In this document: positions 52,919-63,927 of the stretch, piece after piece
How the letters are laid out: every line of letters starts with the position of its first letter
How positions within the stretch are numbered: position 1 is the stretch's first letter
Source: Taklimakanibacter deserti
GTDB taxonomy: Bacteria > Pseudomonadota > Alphaproteobacteria > Rhizobiales > Aestuariivirgaceae
Assembly (NCBI GenBank): GCA_003574785.1
Contig: QORU01000012.1
Span: forward strand, 124,001 to 188,000
Direction of reading: 5' to 3'
Length of the DNA: 64,000 nt
Position numbers and translations under genes: made by a program
The notes under the pieces: generated by a model
What the model saw: only the letters and a program-made list of their open reading frames with translations
What the model was told of the DNA's origin: nothing
Database searches by the model: none

Positions 52919-53419
52919 ATGATCGCATTTCTGGCTCAGATCCTCCTGCCCTTCCTCGTCGTCGTCGCCGGCGCCCATGACTTCTTCACGTTGCGCATTC
53001 CCAATTGGCTGAACGCCCTCATCGCGCTCGCTTTCTTTCCGCTGGCGCTCGTGACCGGCATGCCGGTGGAGGCCATGCTGTGGCACTGCCTGGTAGCGGC
53101 CGTCATTCTGGTGATCGGCTTCGGGCTCTTCTCGGGCGGATTCATCGGCGGCGGTGATGCCAAGCTCCTCGCGGCGGCCGGCCTCTGGTTCGGCTGGCCG
53201 GCCGTCGGGCCATTCCTGATTTTCACCGCCATTGCGGGCGGCGTCCTGGCGCTCTTTTTCCAGGTCTGGAGCATGCTCAAGGTCGAGCAGGAAGTGCGCG
53301 AAATCGGCTGGGCGAGGCGCCTGCTCAGTTTCAAGGCGGACTTGCCCTATGGGATCGCCATCGCGGCGGGAGGGATTCTCGCCTTCCCCGGCACGTGGTG
53401 GATGCCATTTCCGCCGTAA
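52919..53419 (+). CDS. cpaA: Prepilin peptidase CpaA/TadV
   Basis: A 166-residue integral membrane protein of the A24 aspartyl peptidase family. The two catalytic Asp are in GAHDFFTLRIPNWLNALIAL and GGFIGGGDAKLLAAAGLWFG (the GD motif). About five hydrophobic helices are visible. It cleaves the Flp prepilins at Gly and may also process minor pilins. The N-terminal methylase domain of type IVa enzymes is missing, as is normal for this subgroup. Confidence 0.9.
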   Translation: MIAFLAQILLPFLVVVAGAHDFFTLRIPNWLNALIALAFFPLALVTGMPVEAMLWHCLVAAVILVIGFGLFSGGFIGGGDAKLLAAAGLWFGWPAVGPFLIFTAIAGGVLALFFQVWSMLKVEQEVREIGWARRLLSFKADLPYGIAIAAGGILAFPGTWWMPFPP

Positions 53420-53517
53420 GTTCCAAAAGATAGCAAAAGCTTAACGGTAATTTGACCATTCCTGGTGAAAGTAAACCAGAGCGCAACAGCGGCGATGCGC
53501 GCTGAATTGAGGATAAG

Positions 53518-54339
53518 ATGAATAAGACGCGTCTTGCGGTTCTGGCGGTGGCGATAGGTTCAGCGGGTCTTGCCATCTACATGGCCCAGGGCCTGGTCGG
53601 TCAAAAGCAGGAAGTTCAGACTGTAGAGGTCAACAAGGTCGAAACCGTGGATGTCCTGGTGGCGACCAAGAATCTGCAAATGGGCGAGCGGCTGATCGGC
53701 GGCTCGATCGGCTGGCAGTCCTGGCCGAAATCAACGGTCTCGAGCCTGATGATCACCAGCGCGGCCGAGCCCGACGCCAAGACGAAATATGAGAATGCGA
53801 GGGCCCGCGCCGCCATCTTTGAAGGCGAGCCGATCCTCGACAAGAAGCTGGTCATGCCGAATGAAAACGGCTTCATGTCGGCCATCCTGCCGAAAGGCAT
53901 GCGGGCGATCTCCGTCACCGTCTCCGCCGAGACCGGTGCGGGCGGATTCATTCTGCCCAACGATCGGGTGGATGTGCTTCTGACCCGCAAGGTCGATGAC
54001 GGGTCAAACCAGAAAGTCGCCGCCAGCGAGACCGTGCTCACCAATGTGCGCGTGCTCGCCATCGACCAGACCTTCCGCCCCAAGGGCGAGGAGGATCAGG
54101 AATTTGTCGTTGCCGACAAGACGGCGACGCTCGAGCTCGATCCGCGCCAGGCCGAGGTGATCTCCATGGCGCAGGACGTCGGCCAGCTGTCCTTGGCACT
54201 GCGTTCGATCCGCGAGAATGACGGCGTTCCGCTGGCCGAGAACGTACCGAAGCTCAGCGACAAATATGCCAACGGGACTGAGAGCAACGAGATGACGATC
54301 ATTCGCTACGGCGTTCCGCGGCGCATCACATTGAACTGA
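53518..54339 (+). CDS. cpaB: Flp pilus assembly protein CpaB/RcpC
   Basis: A 273-residue protein with one N-terminal membrane segment (LAVLAVAIGSAGLAIYMAQG) and a SAF domain (VLVATKNLQMGERLIGGSIG), then GMRAISVTVSAETGAGGFIL and PNDRVDVLLTRK, the Rcp/CpaB core. It sits in the periplasm and is thought to gate or stabilise the secretin. The 98-bp gap from cpaA suggests its own ribosome loading, and cpaC follows after 24 bp. Confidence 0.92.
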   Translation: MNKTRLAVLAVAIGSAGLAIYMAQGLVGQKQEVQTVEVNKVETVDVLVATKNLQMGERLIGGSIGWQSWPKSTVSSLMITSAAEPDAKTKYENARARAAIFEGEPILDKKLVMPNENGFMSAILPKGMRAISVTVSAETGAGGFILPNDRVDVLLTRKVDDGSNQKVAASETVLTNVRVLAIDQTFRPKGEEDQEFVVADKTATLELDPRQAEVISMAQDVGQLSLALRSIRENDGVPLAENVPKLSDKYANGTESNEMTIIRYGVPRRITLN

Positions 54340-54363
54340 GCATATTTCTGGGGACGGGCTGGG

Positions 54364-55821
54364 ATGACGAGAGGACCGATGGAAGTGAGCCGCAACGGAG
54401 CTTGTGCTCGTGCCGGACGAGTGGCGGCAAGCCTGATATTCGTGGCGATGCTGATGCTGGCTTCATCATGGATGGCCGCCCGGCCGGGCCTGGCTGGCGA
54501 TTACGGAGCCTCCGCCGCCGGCAGCGGCGGCCGTCTGGTGCGCATCGGTCTCAACAAGTCGATCGTTATAAAGCTGCCGGGAGAAGCCCGCGACGTGCTG
54601 GTCGGCAATCCCGACATCGTTGATGCGGTGGTGCGGACGAAGAACACCGCCTATCTCTTCGCCCGCGCCATCGGTCAGACGAATATCTTTTTCTTCGACG
54701 CGAACGGCCAGCAGATCCTGGGTCTCGATCTTGAAGTGTCGCAGGACATGGTCGCCCTGCAGAAACTCATCCAGCGGACGGTTCCGGGAAGCCGGATAAA
54801 AGTCGACACGATCGGCGACAACATCGTGCTGAGCGGCACCGCCAATACACCCGCCGAGGCCAAGCTGGCCTTTGATCTTGCCGCCAGATTCGCCGGCCCG
54901 GACGGCGACAAGAAGGTCGTGACCACCATCAACGTGCTCGGCAAGGAGCAGGTGATGCTCAAAGTGCGCATTGCCGAGGTGCAGCGCAACGTGCTGAAAC
55001 AGCTTGGCATCAATACCACCGCGTTGTTCTCGATCGGCAAGTTCTCCTTCGACCTGCAGAACATAAATCCGTTCTCGTCCCCGTTGATAAGCCCGTTCGG
55101 CCTTTATACGGGAGGCTGGGCGGACGGCGGTGACCAGGCCAACGTGTTCATCCGCGCCATGGAAAGGGATGGCCTGTTGCGCACCCTGGCCGAGCCGACG
55201 CTGACCGCCATTTCCGGCGAGACCGCCAATTTCCTGGCCGGTGGCGAGTTCCCGATTCCCGTTGCGCAGGACGACAATACGATCTCGATAGAGTTCAAGA
55301 AGTTCGGCGTGGGCCTGGGCTTTACGCCCTTGGTGATGTCCGAGGGGCGCATCTCGCTCAAGATCAGCACCGAGGTCAGCGATATTTCAAACGACCTCGC
55401 CGTGACGATCGCGGGAAGATCCCCGGACGACCAGTCGCTCGTGATTCCGTCGCTCAATGTCCGTCGCGCCGAGACCACTGTCGAACTGCCGAGCGGCGGC
55501 TCGATCTCGATGGCCGGCCTCATCAAGGACTCCTCGCGTTCAGAGATCACCGGCACACCGGGACTCAAGGACCTGCCCATTCTGGGCGCTCTGTTCAGGA
55601 GCCGCGATTTCCAGCAGAACCAGACCGAGCTCGTGGTCATCGTGACGCCCTATGTCGTCAACCCCGTCAACGAGGAACAGCTTTCGCTGCCGACAGATGG
55701 CCTGGCCTTGGCCACCGACCGCCAGGCGATCCTGTTTGGCCGGCTGAACAAGATCTATGGCAAGCCCGGCAAGAGACCCGACGGCGTCTATCACGGGAAT
55801 GTCGGCTACATCGTCGATTGA
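54364..55821 (+). CDS. cpaC: Outer-membrane secretin CpaC/RcpA
   Basis: A 485-residue protein. A signal peptide ends near residue 45 (AARPGLAG). The BON-like/T2SSN2-type domain begins RLVRIGLNKSIVIKLPGEAR, with VGNPDIVDAVVRTKNTAYLF. The secretin core has MLKVRIAEVQRNVLKQLGIN, then AEPTLTAISGETANFLAGGE and VELPSGGSISMAGLIKDSSR, ending GTPGLKDLPILGALFRSRDF. It forms the pilus exit ring in the outer membrane. Confidence 0.93.
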   Translation: MTRGPMEVSRNGACARAGRVAASLIFVAMLMLASSWMAARPGLAGDYGASAAGSGGRLVRIGLNKSIVIKLPGEARDVLVGNPDIVDAVVRTKNTAYLFARAIGQTNIFFFDANGQQILGLDLEVSQDMVALQKLIQRTVPGSRIKVDTIGDNIVLSGTANTPAEAKLAFDLAARFAGPDGDKKVVTTINVLGKEQVMLKVRIAEVQRNVLKQLGINTTALFSIGKFSFDLQNINPFSSPLISPFGLYTGGWADGGDQANVFIRAMERDGLLRTLAEPTLTAISGETANFLAGGEFPIPVAQDDNTISIEFKKFGVGLGFTPLVMSEGRISLKISTEVSDISNDLAVTIAGRSPDDQSLVIPSLNVRRAETTVELPSGGSISMAGLIKDSSRSEITGTPGLKDLPILGALFRSRDFQQNQTELVVIVTPYVVNPVNEEQLSLPTDGLALATDRQAILFGRLNKIYGKPGKRPDGVYHGNVGYIVD

Positions 55822-55834
55822 TGCGGAGAGGGTT

Positions 55835-56269
55835 ATGACCATATTGGGGTCGAAAATCGATTGGCTGAAATTTCTGGTGCTTGCCGGCCTGGTGCTGAGC
55901 GTCGCCGGCTGCAGCAGCACCGAACCCGATCGCGACGATTTCTACGAGCCAACAGCGCATTATGAGCGTCATCCGATCATTGTCACCAAATCGGGCGCCT
56001 ACGCGAAGGATTGCGGCAATTGGCCGAAAGACCTGACGGAAACCTCGCGCAACGCGCAATATGAGAATTTCGGCTGCGCGCAGCAGAACAACCTCGCGGT
56101 GATGGCCGCCAATCCTCGGGATCTCGAGCGTCCGCGCAAGCAGGGCCCTGCCGATGCCACCCGCCGCTCCAACGTGATCGACAAATATCGCCAGGGCGAA
56201 GCGACGGCCGCCGCGGAAGAAGAGAACCAGAAGGTCAAGATCTCCGATGTGGGCGGTGGGAGCGAGTAA
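55835..56269 (+). CDS. cpaD: Flp pilus lipoprotein CpaD-like
   Basis: A 144-residue protein. ATG 55835 starts directly before a lipoprotein signal: LAGLVLSVAGC, with the lipobox Cys at about residue 25. An earlier in-frame ATG (55757) lies inside cpaC. KDCGNWPKDLTETSRNAQYE and NFGCAQQNNLAVMAANPRDL are the CpaD hallmark with two conserved Cys. CpaD helps place the secretin. It is shorter than the Caulobacter protein (about 220 residues), lacking much of the N-terminal half. Confidence 0.88.
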   Translation: MTILGSKIDWLKFLVLAGLVLSVAGCSSTEPDRDDFYEPTAHYERHPIIVTKSGAYAKDCGNWPKDLTETSRNAQYENFGCAQQNNLAVMAANPRDLERPRKQGPADATRRSNVIDKYRQGEATAAAEEENQKVKISDVGGGSE

Positions 56270-56272
56270 GCC

Positions 56273-57528
56273 ATGAACCACGCCATGATGAACAGCCAAT
56301 ACGATGCCTATGCCGGCCAGAAGGTTGTAGCGCTGGTGCCGCATATAAACATCAGGGCTTTCTGCGAAGATCCGCACACGGTCGAGGCCGTCCAGGCCGC
56401 CTCGATCGACCGCCGCATGGCGCGCGCCCATGTCCAGATCCATATGGGCGGCATTGCCGGCGCGGTCCAGGTATTCCAGGCCGAGCTGACCCCCAATGTC
56501 GTTCTCGTCGAAACGACCGCCAACCGGGAGACGATTCTGTCCGGCTTGGCGCAGCTGGCGCAGGTCTGCGGGCCGGAGACCAAGGTCGTTGTCATCGGGC
56601 ACCTCAACGACATCATCCTTTATCGCGAGATGATGCGGCTCGGGGTCAGCGACTATATTGTCGCCCCGGTTCACCAGCTTCAGCTTATCGACGTCATCGC
56701 CGGGCTCTTCCAGGATCCCGGCGCCAAGCCGCTTGGCCGCATCTTCGCCTTTGTCGGTTCGAAGGGTGGGGTCGGATCGAGCACGCTTGCTCACAATGTC
56801 GGCTGGTATATGTCGCGCCAGCTCCATACCGACACGGTGATCACCGATTTCGATCTGGCTTTCGGCACGGCCGGACTCAACTTCAATCAGGAGACCTCGC
56901 AAGGCATTGCCGACGCCTTGAGCCAGCCGGACCGCATCGATCAGACCTTGCTCGACCGCCTGCTGACCAAATGCGGCGACAAGCTGAGCCTGTTGGCTTC
57001 GCCTGGCGCCCTCGACCGTGACTTTCATGTCGAGGAGTCCTCGGTCGAGGTCATCCTCAATACCGTCCGCAACAGCGTGCCTTGCGTCATTGTCGATGTG
57101 CCGAACATGTGGGCGCCCTGGATCAAATACACGCTGCTTCATGCCGACGAAGTCGTGATCACGGCGACGCCGGAGCTGGCCAGCCTGCGCAACACCAAGA
57201 ACCTGGTGGATCTCCTCAAGCAGGCGCGTCCGAATGATGCGCTGCCGCGCCTGGTGATGAACCAGGTCGGAATCCCCAAGCGCACCGAGATACCGGTCGG
57301 CGATTTCGCCAAGGCGATCAATGTCGAGCCCGCCTTGACCATAGCCTATGACGCGCAGACCTTCGGCGCGGCGGCGAGCAACGGCCAGATGCTGGCCGAA
57401 GTCTCGGCCAAGGCCAAGGCGGCCGATGCGGTAGCGACCTTGGCGCAAATGCTTCTCGGGCAGGAAAAGCCGATCAAGACCTCGAAGTTTTCCCTGCCCT
57501 TTGCCGGTAAGCTGTTGAGGAAGAAATA

Positions 57529-57529
<1 letters not shown>
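56273..57529 (+). CDS. cpaE: Pilus localisation ATPase CpaE/TadZ
   Basis: A 418-residue protein. Residues 15-140 form an atypical receiver-like domain (VVVIGHLNDIILYREMMRLG) without the phospho-acceptor set. From about 160 it is a MinD/ParA-type ATPase: FVGSKGGVGSSTLAHNVGWY is the deviant Walker A, and VIVDVPNMWAPWIKYTLLHA the switch region. TadZ-type proteins place the Tad machine at the pole. The GSS in the P-loop (instead of GKS/T-T) also occurs in some active relatives. Confidence 0.92.
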
Positions 57530-59094
<1,565 letters not shown>

Positions 59095-59117
59095 CGGGGC
59101 TCTAAGGACCAGTGCAC

Positions 59118-60131
59118 ATGGAACTTCCCGAGGGTCTTCAGCAATACGGCTTTCTTGCCCTGGTTGCATTGGCCGTGGGCGGTCTCCTGCTGGCCGTTCT
59201 GTTTCCATATTTCTCCGGCGCCAAGCAGACGGAAAAGCGGGTAAGGGCGTTAACCGCCGATGAAAGGGCGCCGGTAAAGCCCGGCCTGCGCGCGAGGCTT
59301 CTGGCGGAAGACCCCAAGGATGCACGGCGCAAGCAGCTCCAGGAATCGCTCAACCAGCTGGGTGAGCGCGAACGCCAGCGCCGGCAGAAACTGACCTTGC
59401 GCGTGCTGATCATGCAGGCGGGCTTGCAGACCTCGCCGCGCACTTTCTACATTTTCTCGGTCGGCGTCGGCGTGATGATCGGTTTAGTCACCTTCGTCAT
59501 AGGCGTGCCTTGGTACGTTGGGATTGTTGCCGGTTTTGCCGGGTTCCTGGGACTGCCACGCTGGACTTTGAAATACCTGCGCCGGCGCCGCCAGCAGGTA
59601 TTCCTCAACGACTTTGCCGATGCCATCGACATCATGGTGCGCGGCCTCAAATCGGGCCTGCCGATCCATGATGCGATGAGGATCATTTCGACGGAAACGC
59701 CAGCGCCCGTCGGCCCGGAATTCCTCGAGATCGTCGAAGGACAGCGCGTGGGCATCAGCATCGATCAGGGCATCGACCGCCTGTTCGAGCGCATGCCGCT
59801 GCCTGAGGTGAATTTCCTGGCTATTGTGATGGCCATCCAGTCCAAGACCGGCGGCAATCTCGCGGAAGCCTTGAACAATCTGTCCAAGGTCCTGCGCGAT
59901 CGCAAGAGAATGAAGGCGAAGGTCCGGGCGATGAGTCAGGAAGCAAAAGCGTCCGCGGCCATCATCGGCTCTCTGCCCTTCATCATCATGGCCGCGCTGA
60001 CCGTGCTCAATCCCGCATATCTCAACCCTTTGTGGGACACGCCAATAGGAAACGCCATGGTGATCGGTTCGGGCATATGGATGCTGATCGGAATCCTGAT
60101 CATGCGTAAGATGGTCAATTTCGACTTTTGA
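59118..60131 (+). CDS. tadB: Inner-membrane platform protein TadB
   Basis: A 337-residue protein. ATG 59118 is favoured over GTG 59112. It has an N-terminal membrane helix (LVALAVGGLLLAVLFPYF), two more near residues 110-155, and a T2SSF domain: DFADAIDIMVRGLKSGLPIH, then FLAIVMAIQSKTGGNLAEAL. C-terminal membrane helices end the protein. With TadC it forms the rotor-like platform on which CpaF acts. Confidence 0.92.
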   Translation: MELPEGLQQYGFLALVALAVGGLLLAVLFPYFSGAKQTEKRVRALTADERAPVKPGLRARLLAEDPKDARRKQLQESLNQLGERERQRRQKLTLRVLIMQAGLQTSPRTFYIFSVGVGVMIGLVTFVIGVPWYVGIVAGFAGFLGLPRWTLKYLRRRRQQVFLNDFADAIDIMVRGLKSGLPIHDAMRIISTETPAPVGPEFLEIVEGQRVGISIDQGIDRLFERMPLPEVNFLAIVMAIQSKTGGNLAEALNNLSKVLRDRKRMKAKVRAMSQEAKASAAIIGSLPFIIMAALTVLNPAYLNPLWDTPIGNAMVIGSGIWMLIGILIMRKMVNFDF

Positions 60132-60147
60132 CGAAGGCGTTGCGGTT

Positions 60148-61113
60148 ATGGATCTTGAATTTTTCATGAAGCCCGAAGGTCTGATCACGCTGCTTGTCGG
60201 CCTCTCGGCCTTTGCCACCATCCTGACCATCGCCGCACCCTTGCTGCAGGGCGACCAGATGCGCTCGCGCATGAAGGGCATCGCGACCGAACGCGAACGC
60301 CTGCGCGCCGCGCATCGCGCAGCACTTGCCGATACGGGACGGCTGCGCGACAAGCCCCACCCTGGCCTCCTGACCCAGCTCGTCGAAGCGCTCAATCTGC
60401 GCAAGGTTTTCGAAGCTGAAACCTCGCGCGACGGTCTGCGGCAAGCCGGTTATCGCAGCGAGCGCTATCTCGTCTATTTCCTCGCCGCCCGCCTGATCAC
60501 GCCGATCGTCCTCGGAGTCATCTTCTTCATCTATTCGACCCAGGTGTTCGGCGATACCATTCCGACAAGCATGCGCTTCGCCTCCTTGCTTGTCGGCCTG
60601 GTGGCGGGCTTCTATCTTCCCAATGTCTGGATCAAGAACAAGATCGGCCGCCGCCAGCTTTCGATCAAGCGCGCCTGGTCGGATGCGCTCGACCTCCTGC
60701 TGATCTGCGTCGAATCGGGCATGTCGATCGAGGCGGCGATGCAGCGCGTGGCGCGTGAGATCGGCAGCCAGTCCGTGCCTCTTGCGGAGGAGCTGACTCT
60801 GACTTGCGCCGAGCTGTCCTATCTGCCCGACCGCCGCAAGGCCTTCGAGAACCTGGGTAAGCGGACCGGCCTGCCGACGGTCAAATCGGTAGTGACGAGC
60901 CTCATCCAGTCGGAACGCTACGGCACACCGATGGGCCAGGCGCTGCGCGTACTCGGCCAGGAGAACCGCGACATGCGCATGTCGGAGGCCGAGAAGCGGG
61001 CAGCCTCGCTGCCGCCGAAGCTCACCGTGCCGATGATCCTGTTCTTCCTGCCGGTGATCTTCATTGTGATTCTGGGCCCGTCCTTGATCATGGTACTCGC
61101 AGCCAACCGCTGA
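60148..61113 (+). CDS. tadC: Inner-membrane platform protein TadC
   Basis: A 321-residue protein 16 bp after tadB. Membrane segments lie near residues 12-35 and 110-160, and at the end (LFFLPVIFIVILGPSLIMVL). The T2SSF domain reads LSIKRAWSDALDLLLICVES, then GMSIEAAMQRVAREIGSQSV and VVTSLIQSERYGTPMGQALR. It is the last gene of the cpa/tad transcript; tadD converges on it from the other strand, 21 bp away. Confidence 0.92.
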   Translation: MDLEFFMKPEGLITLLVGLSAFATILTIAAPLLQGDQMRSRMKGIATERERLRAAHRAALADTGRLRDKPHPGLLTQLVEALNLRKVFEAETSRDGLRQAGYRSERYLVYFLAARLITPIVLGVIFFIYSTQVFGDTIPTSMRFASLLVGLVAGFYLPNVWIKNKIGRRQLSIKRAWSDALDLLLICVESGMSIEAAMQRVAREIGSQSVPLAEELTLTCAELSYLPDRRKAFENLGKRTGLPTVKSVVTSLIQSERYGTPMGQALRVLGQENRDMRMSEAEKRAASLPPKLTVPMILFFLPVIFIVILGPSLIMVLAANR

Positions 61114-61134
61114 TCCGGAGATCCGACAGGACCA

Positions 61135-61932
61135 TCAGCCTGCCGGCTTCTCGGTGAGCTGCTGCCAGGTATTGGGCTGCGCCAGCATCTTCTGCAGATA
61201 GGCCATATTGGCGTCGACCTGGTCGGGCGGGAGATCGGCGCTGGCGATCTGGCGCGCCTCCTCGAAGCGCCCTTGCAGGCCGACGACGAGGGCGAGGTTC
61301 TGCCTGAGCCTTGGCTCGCTCTTGCCCGCCGGCAGGTCGGAAGCCTCGCGCAAGGTCTTTTCCGCCTGCTTGAGGTTGCCTTCGAGCGCATAGGACATGC
61401 CGAGATTGTTCAGCACCGCGGCATTGTCGGGCGCGAGCTTGAGGGCGCGCTGATAGTAGTCACGCGCTTCGCCATATTTGGCCTGCTGGTCAAGCGTCGA
61501 GCCCATGGCGGAATAGACTTTCCAGTCGCTGCTGCCTTGGGCGATGGCCTTGGCGAGCGCCGGCTGCGCCCGATCCGGCTGCCCGGCTTGCGCCAGCTCA
61601 CGGCCATAGGTGGCGAGCAGCGTCGGATTCTCCGGATGATATTGGATGAGCGTCGCCAGCACCTGCAATTGCTGGTCGCTCTGTCCGAGCTTCTTGAGTC
61701 TGCTCGCATAGGCGAGACCAAGTCTCAAGTTCTTGGGATCGTTCTGCCAGCTCTTGCCGAGCTTCGCGGTCTCCTTCAGCGACGGCGGCGAGGTGCTGCC
61801 CGTCGTCATGGGGTCGGCGCCGTCGAGGCTCGCCGATTTGTTCTGACATGCGCCGAGCGCCAGGGACGCGGCGAGGAGGAGGCCTGCAAAGCATGTGCGT
61901 CTCAAGATTTGAGATCGAGAGGAACCCGACAT
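61135..61932 (-). CDS. tadD: TPR lipoprotein TadD
   Basis: A 265-residue lipoprotein: the signal FAGLLLAASLALGAC places the lipid Cys at about residue 29. Four to five TPR units follow (QLQVLATLIQYHPENPTLLA, AKYGEARDYYQRALKLAPDN, AAVLNNLGMSYALEGNLKQA). TadD acts as an outer-membrane-associated assembly or pilotin-like factor of the Tad pilus. It is transcribed against the cpa operon, so it is regulated separately. Confidence 0.88.
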   Translation of the reverse strand: MSGSSRSQILRRTCFAGLLLAASLALGACQNKSASLDGADPMTTGSTSPPSLKETAKLGKSWQNDPKNLRLGLAYASRLKKLGQSDQQLQVLATLIQYHPENPTLLATYGRELAQAGQPDRAQPALAKAIAQGSSDWKVYSAMGSTLDQQAKYGEARDYYQRALKLAPDNAAVLNNLGMSYALEGNLKQAEKTLREASDLPAGKSEPRLRQNLALVVGLQGRFEEARQIASADLPPDQVDANMAYLQKMLAQPNTWQQLTEKPAG

Positions 61933-62104
61933 GCTTTACTACTCCGCTGTTGGCGTTGTCGGGTGGAAGACCGCACCCTGTGTTTCAGTCCATCTTCGGG
62001 AAGAGACCTCAACAAACCATTAACCATAACGGGGCTTTGCTTTAGACTTGAAACCTCCTATCCGGTTCGCCTGACCCTCCCCCCGCACGGCCCAAGGACC
62101 TCCC

Positions 62105-63496
62105 ATGCCAGATCCATCGCTTGTTCTCTTGCCCGCAAGCCGCAGCCGCGGCGCCATTCCGATCGTCCCCGTCACCCGGCAGTCATGGTCCGCGGTCGAG
62201 CGCGGCCTCGCCAAGACCGCCCGGACGTGGCTCAAGGCCTCTGGCTTTACGGCTGGGGCAGGCAACCATGCTCTGCTGCCGGACCCGTCGGGAAAGCTGA
62301 AAAAGGTTTTCTACGGCATCGCCGATGCGGCAAAGCCGGTAGATCCGTTTGATTTCGCGAGGCTGGTCCGGGCCCTTCCGGAAGCCGACTATCGCATCGA
62401 AGGCGACTTGCCCGACCTCGGAAACGCCGTCCTGGGCTGGATCTTGGAAAGCTACCGTTACGAGCGCTATCGGACACCCGCTTCGCCGTCCGCCCGCCTT
62501 GTCTGTCCCTCGGACCTCGATCGTGCCGCTCTGCTGAAGGTGGCGGCGGCGCATTTCCTGGTGCGCGATCTCGTCAATACGCCCTCGCTCGACATGGGGC
62601 CGGATGAGCTCGAAGCGGCCGCGCGCAAGCTCGCCGGCCAGAATCGCGCCAAATTGCGCGTGGTGGCGGGCGAGCGCCTCGCCCGCGACTTCCCCATGAT
62701 CCATACGGTCGGTCAGGCCTCGACCAGGAGGCCCCGCCTCATCGATTTCACCTGGGGGCCGTCGCGCGCGCCCAAGGTCACGCTGGTGGGCAAGGGCGTG
62801 TGCTTCGACACGGGCGGCCTCGATATCAAGCCGGCCTCGGGCATGCTGCTCATGAAGAAGGACATGGGCGGGGCGGCGAATGTCCTAGGCCTCGCCCAGA
62901 TGATCATGGAGGCGAAGCTCAAGGTTCGTCTGCGTGTCCTCATTCCCGCGGTCGAGAACGCCATAGCGGGAAATGCCTTTCGCCCGGGTGATGTGCTCAC
63001 GAGCCGCAAGGGCATCAGGGTGGAGATCGGCAACACCGATGCGGAAGGGCGGCTCATTCTGGGCGATGCCTTGGCGCTGGCGGATGAGGAAAGCCCCGAT
63101 CTCCTCATCGATATGGCGACCCTGACCGGCGCCGCGCGGGTGGCGCTCGGGCCCGACCTGCCGCCTTTCTATACGAGCGACGATGGCGTGGCGGGAGACT
63201 TGGCGCGCCATGCCGTGGCGGCCAATGATCCCCTCTGGCGCATGCCGCTTTGGACGCCTTATTACGCCCTGATCGAATCCTCGATCGCCGAGCTCAACAA
63301 TGCCGGCGAGTCGGGATTTGCCGGTTCCGTCACTGCCGCCTTGTTCCTCAAGCGCTTCGTCGAGCGCGCCAGGGCCTATGTCCATTTCGATATTTTCGCC
63401 TGGACGCCCGTGGCGAAGCCTGGCCGGCCGAAGGGCGGCGAGGCCCAGGCGATCCGTGCCCTCTTTGGCCTCATAGCGGAGCGCTATGGCAAATAG
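62105..63496 (+). CDS. Leucyl aminopeptidase (M17 family)
   Basis: A 463-residue cytosolic peptidase from ATG 62105. The M17 signature NTDAEGRLIL and the metal site KGVCFDTGGLDIKPASGMLL, with KKDMGGAANVLG, are complete, so both zinc ions can be held and the catalytic Lys and Arg are present. The N-terminal 150 residues are the variable regulatory domain. It removes N-terminal amino acids from peptides. A MarR-like gene and a NlpC/P60 peptidase gene follow, an order seen in other Hyphomicrobiales as I recall it. Confidence 0.92.
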   Translation: MPDPSLVLLPASRSRGAIPIVPVTRQSWSAVERGLAKTARTWLKASGFTAGAGNHALLPDPSGKLKKVFYGIADAAKPVDPFDFARLVRALPEADYRIEGDLPDLGNAVLGWILESYRYERYRTPASPSARLVCPSDLDRAALLKVAAAHFLVRDLVNTPSLDMGPDELEAAARKLAGQNRAKLRVVAGERLARDFPMIHTVGQASTRRPRLIDFTWGPSRAPKVTLVGKGVCFDTGGLDIKPASGMLLMKKDMGGAANVLGLAQMIMEAKLKVRLRVLIPAVENAIAGNAFRPGDVLTSRKGIRVEIGNTDAEGRLILGDALALADEESPDLLIDMATLTGAARVALGPDLPPFYTSDDGVAGDLARHAVAANDPLWRMPLWTPYYALIESSIAELNNAGESGFAGSVTAALFLKRFVERARAYVHFDIFAWTPVAKPGRPKGGEAQAIRALFGLIAERYGK

Positions 63497-63573
63497 CTTG
63501 CAGTCTGGGGCGGGCTAGGCCAGAATGAAACGGCTCCGAAACGATTAAGGGACGGAGCGGTGGATCTGGGTTT

Positions 63574-63918
63574 ATGAGCGTCACTTTGTCGGCGGCACAG
63601 GCGTTGCAGCTTTGGCATGACGTGAATCTGCATCTGGTTCGCGGCGACGAGCCGGATCTTTCGACGCGGCAAGTTACGCTGCTGTTGACCGTCTATCTCG
63701 AAGCGCCGCCGCATACCGTGCGCGATCTGGCCAGGAAGCTCGGCGTCTCAAAGCCCGTGATCACGCGCGCCCTCGATTCGCTCGGCAAGCTCGATCTTCT
63801 GGCGCGCCGGCGCGACGAGACCGACCTGCGCAACGTTCTCGTTCAGCGAACGGTAAAGGGCGTGCTTTATCTTGAGCGCTTGGCCGAAACCGTTGGCAAG
63901 CTCGCCAAGCAGGTCTAA
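63574..63918 (+). CDS. MarR-type winged-helix regulator
   Basis: A 114-residue protein. The winged helix is HTVRDLARKLGVSKPVITRA, then LDSLGKLDLLARRRDETDLR with the basic wing turn, then VKGVLYLERLAETVGKLA for dimer contact. It is a little shorter than classical MarR (about 140), lacking part of the N-terminal dimer helix. It lies between a peptidase and a probable peptidoglycan hydrolase; the target operon is unknown. Confidence 0.85.
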   Translation: MSVTLSAAQALQLWHDVNLHLVRGDEPDLSTRQVTLLLTVYLEAPPHTVRDLARKLGVSKPVITRALDSLGKLDLLARRRDETDLRNVLVQRTVKGVLYLERLAETVGKLAKQV

Positions 63919-63927
63919 TGGGTTCCC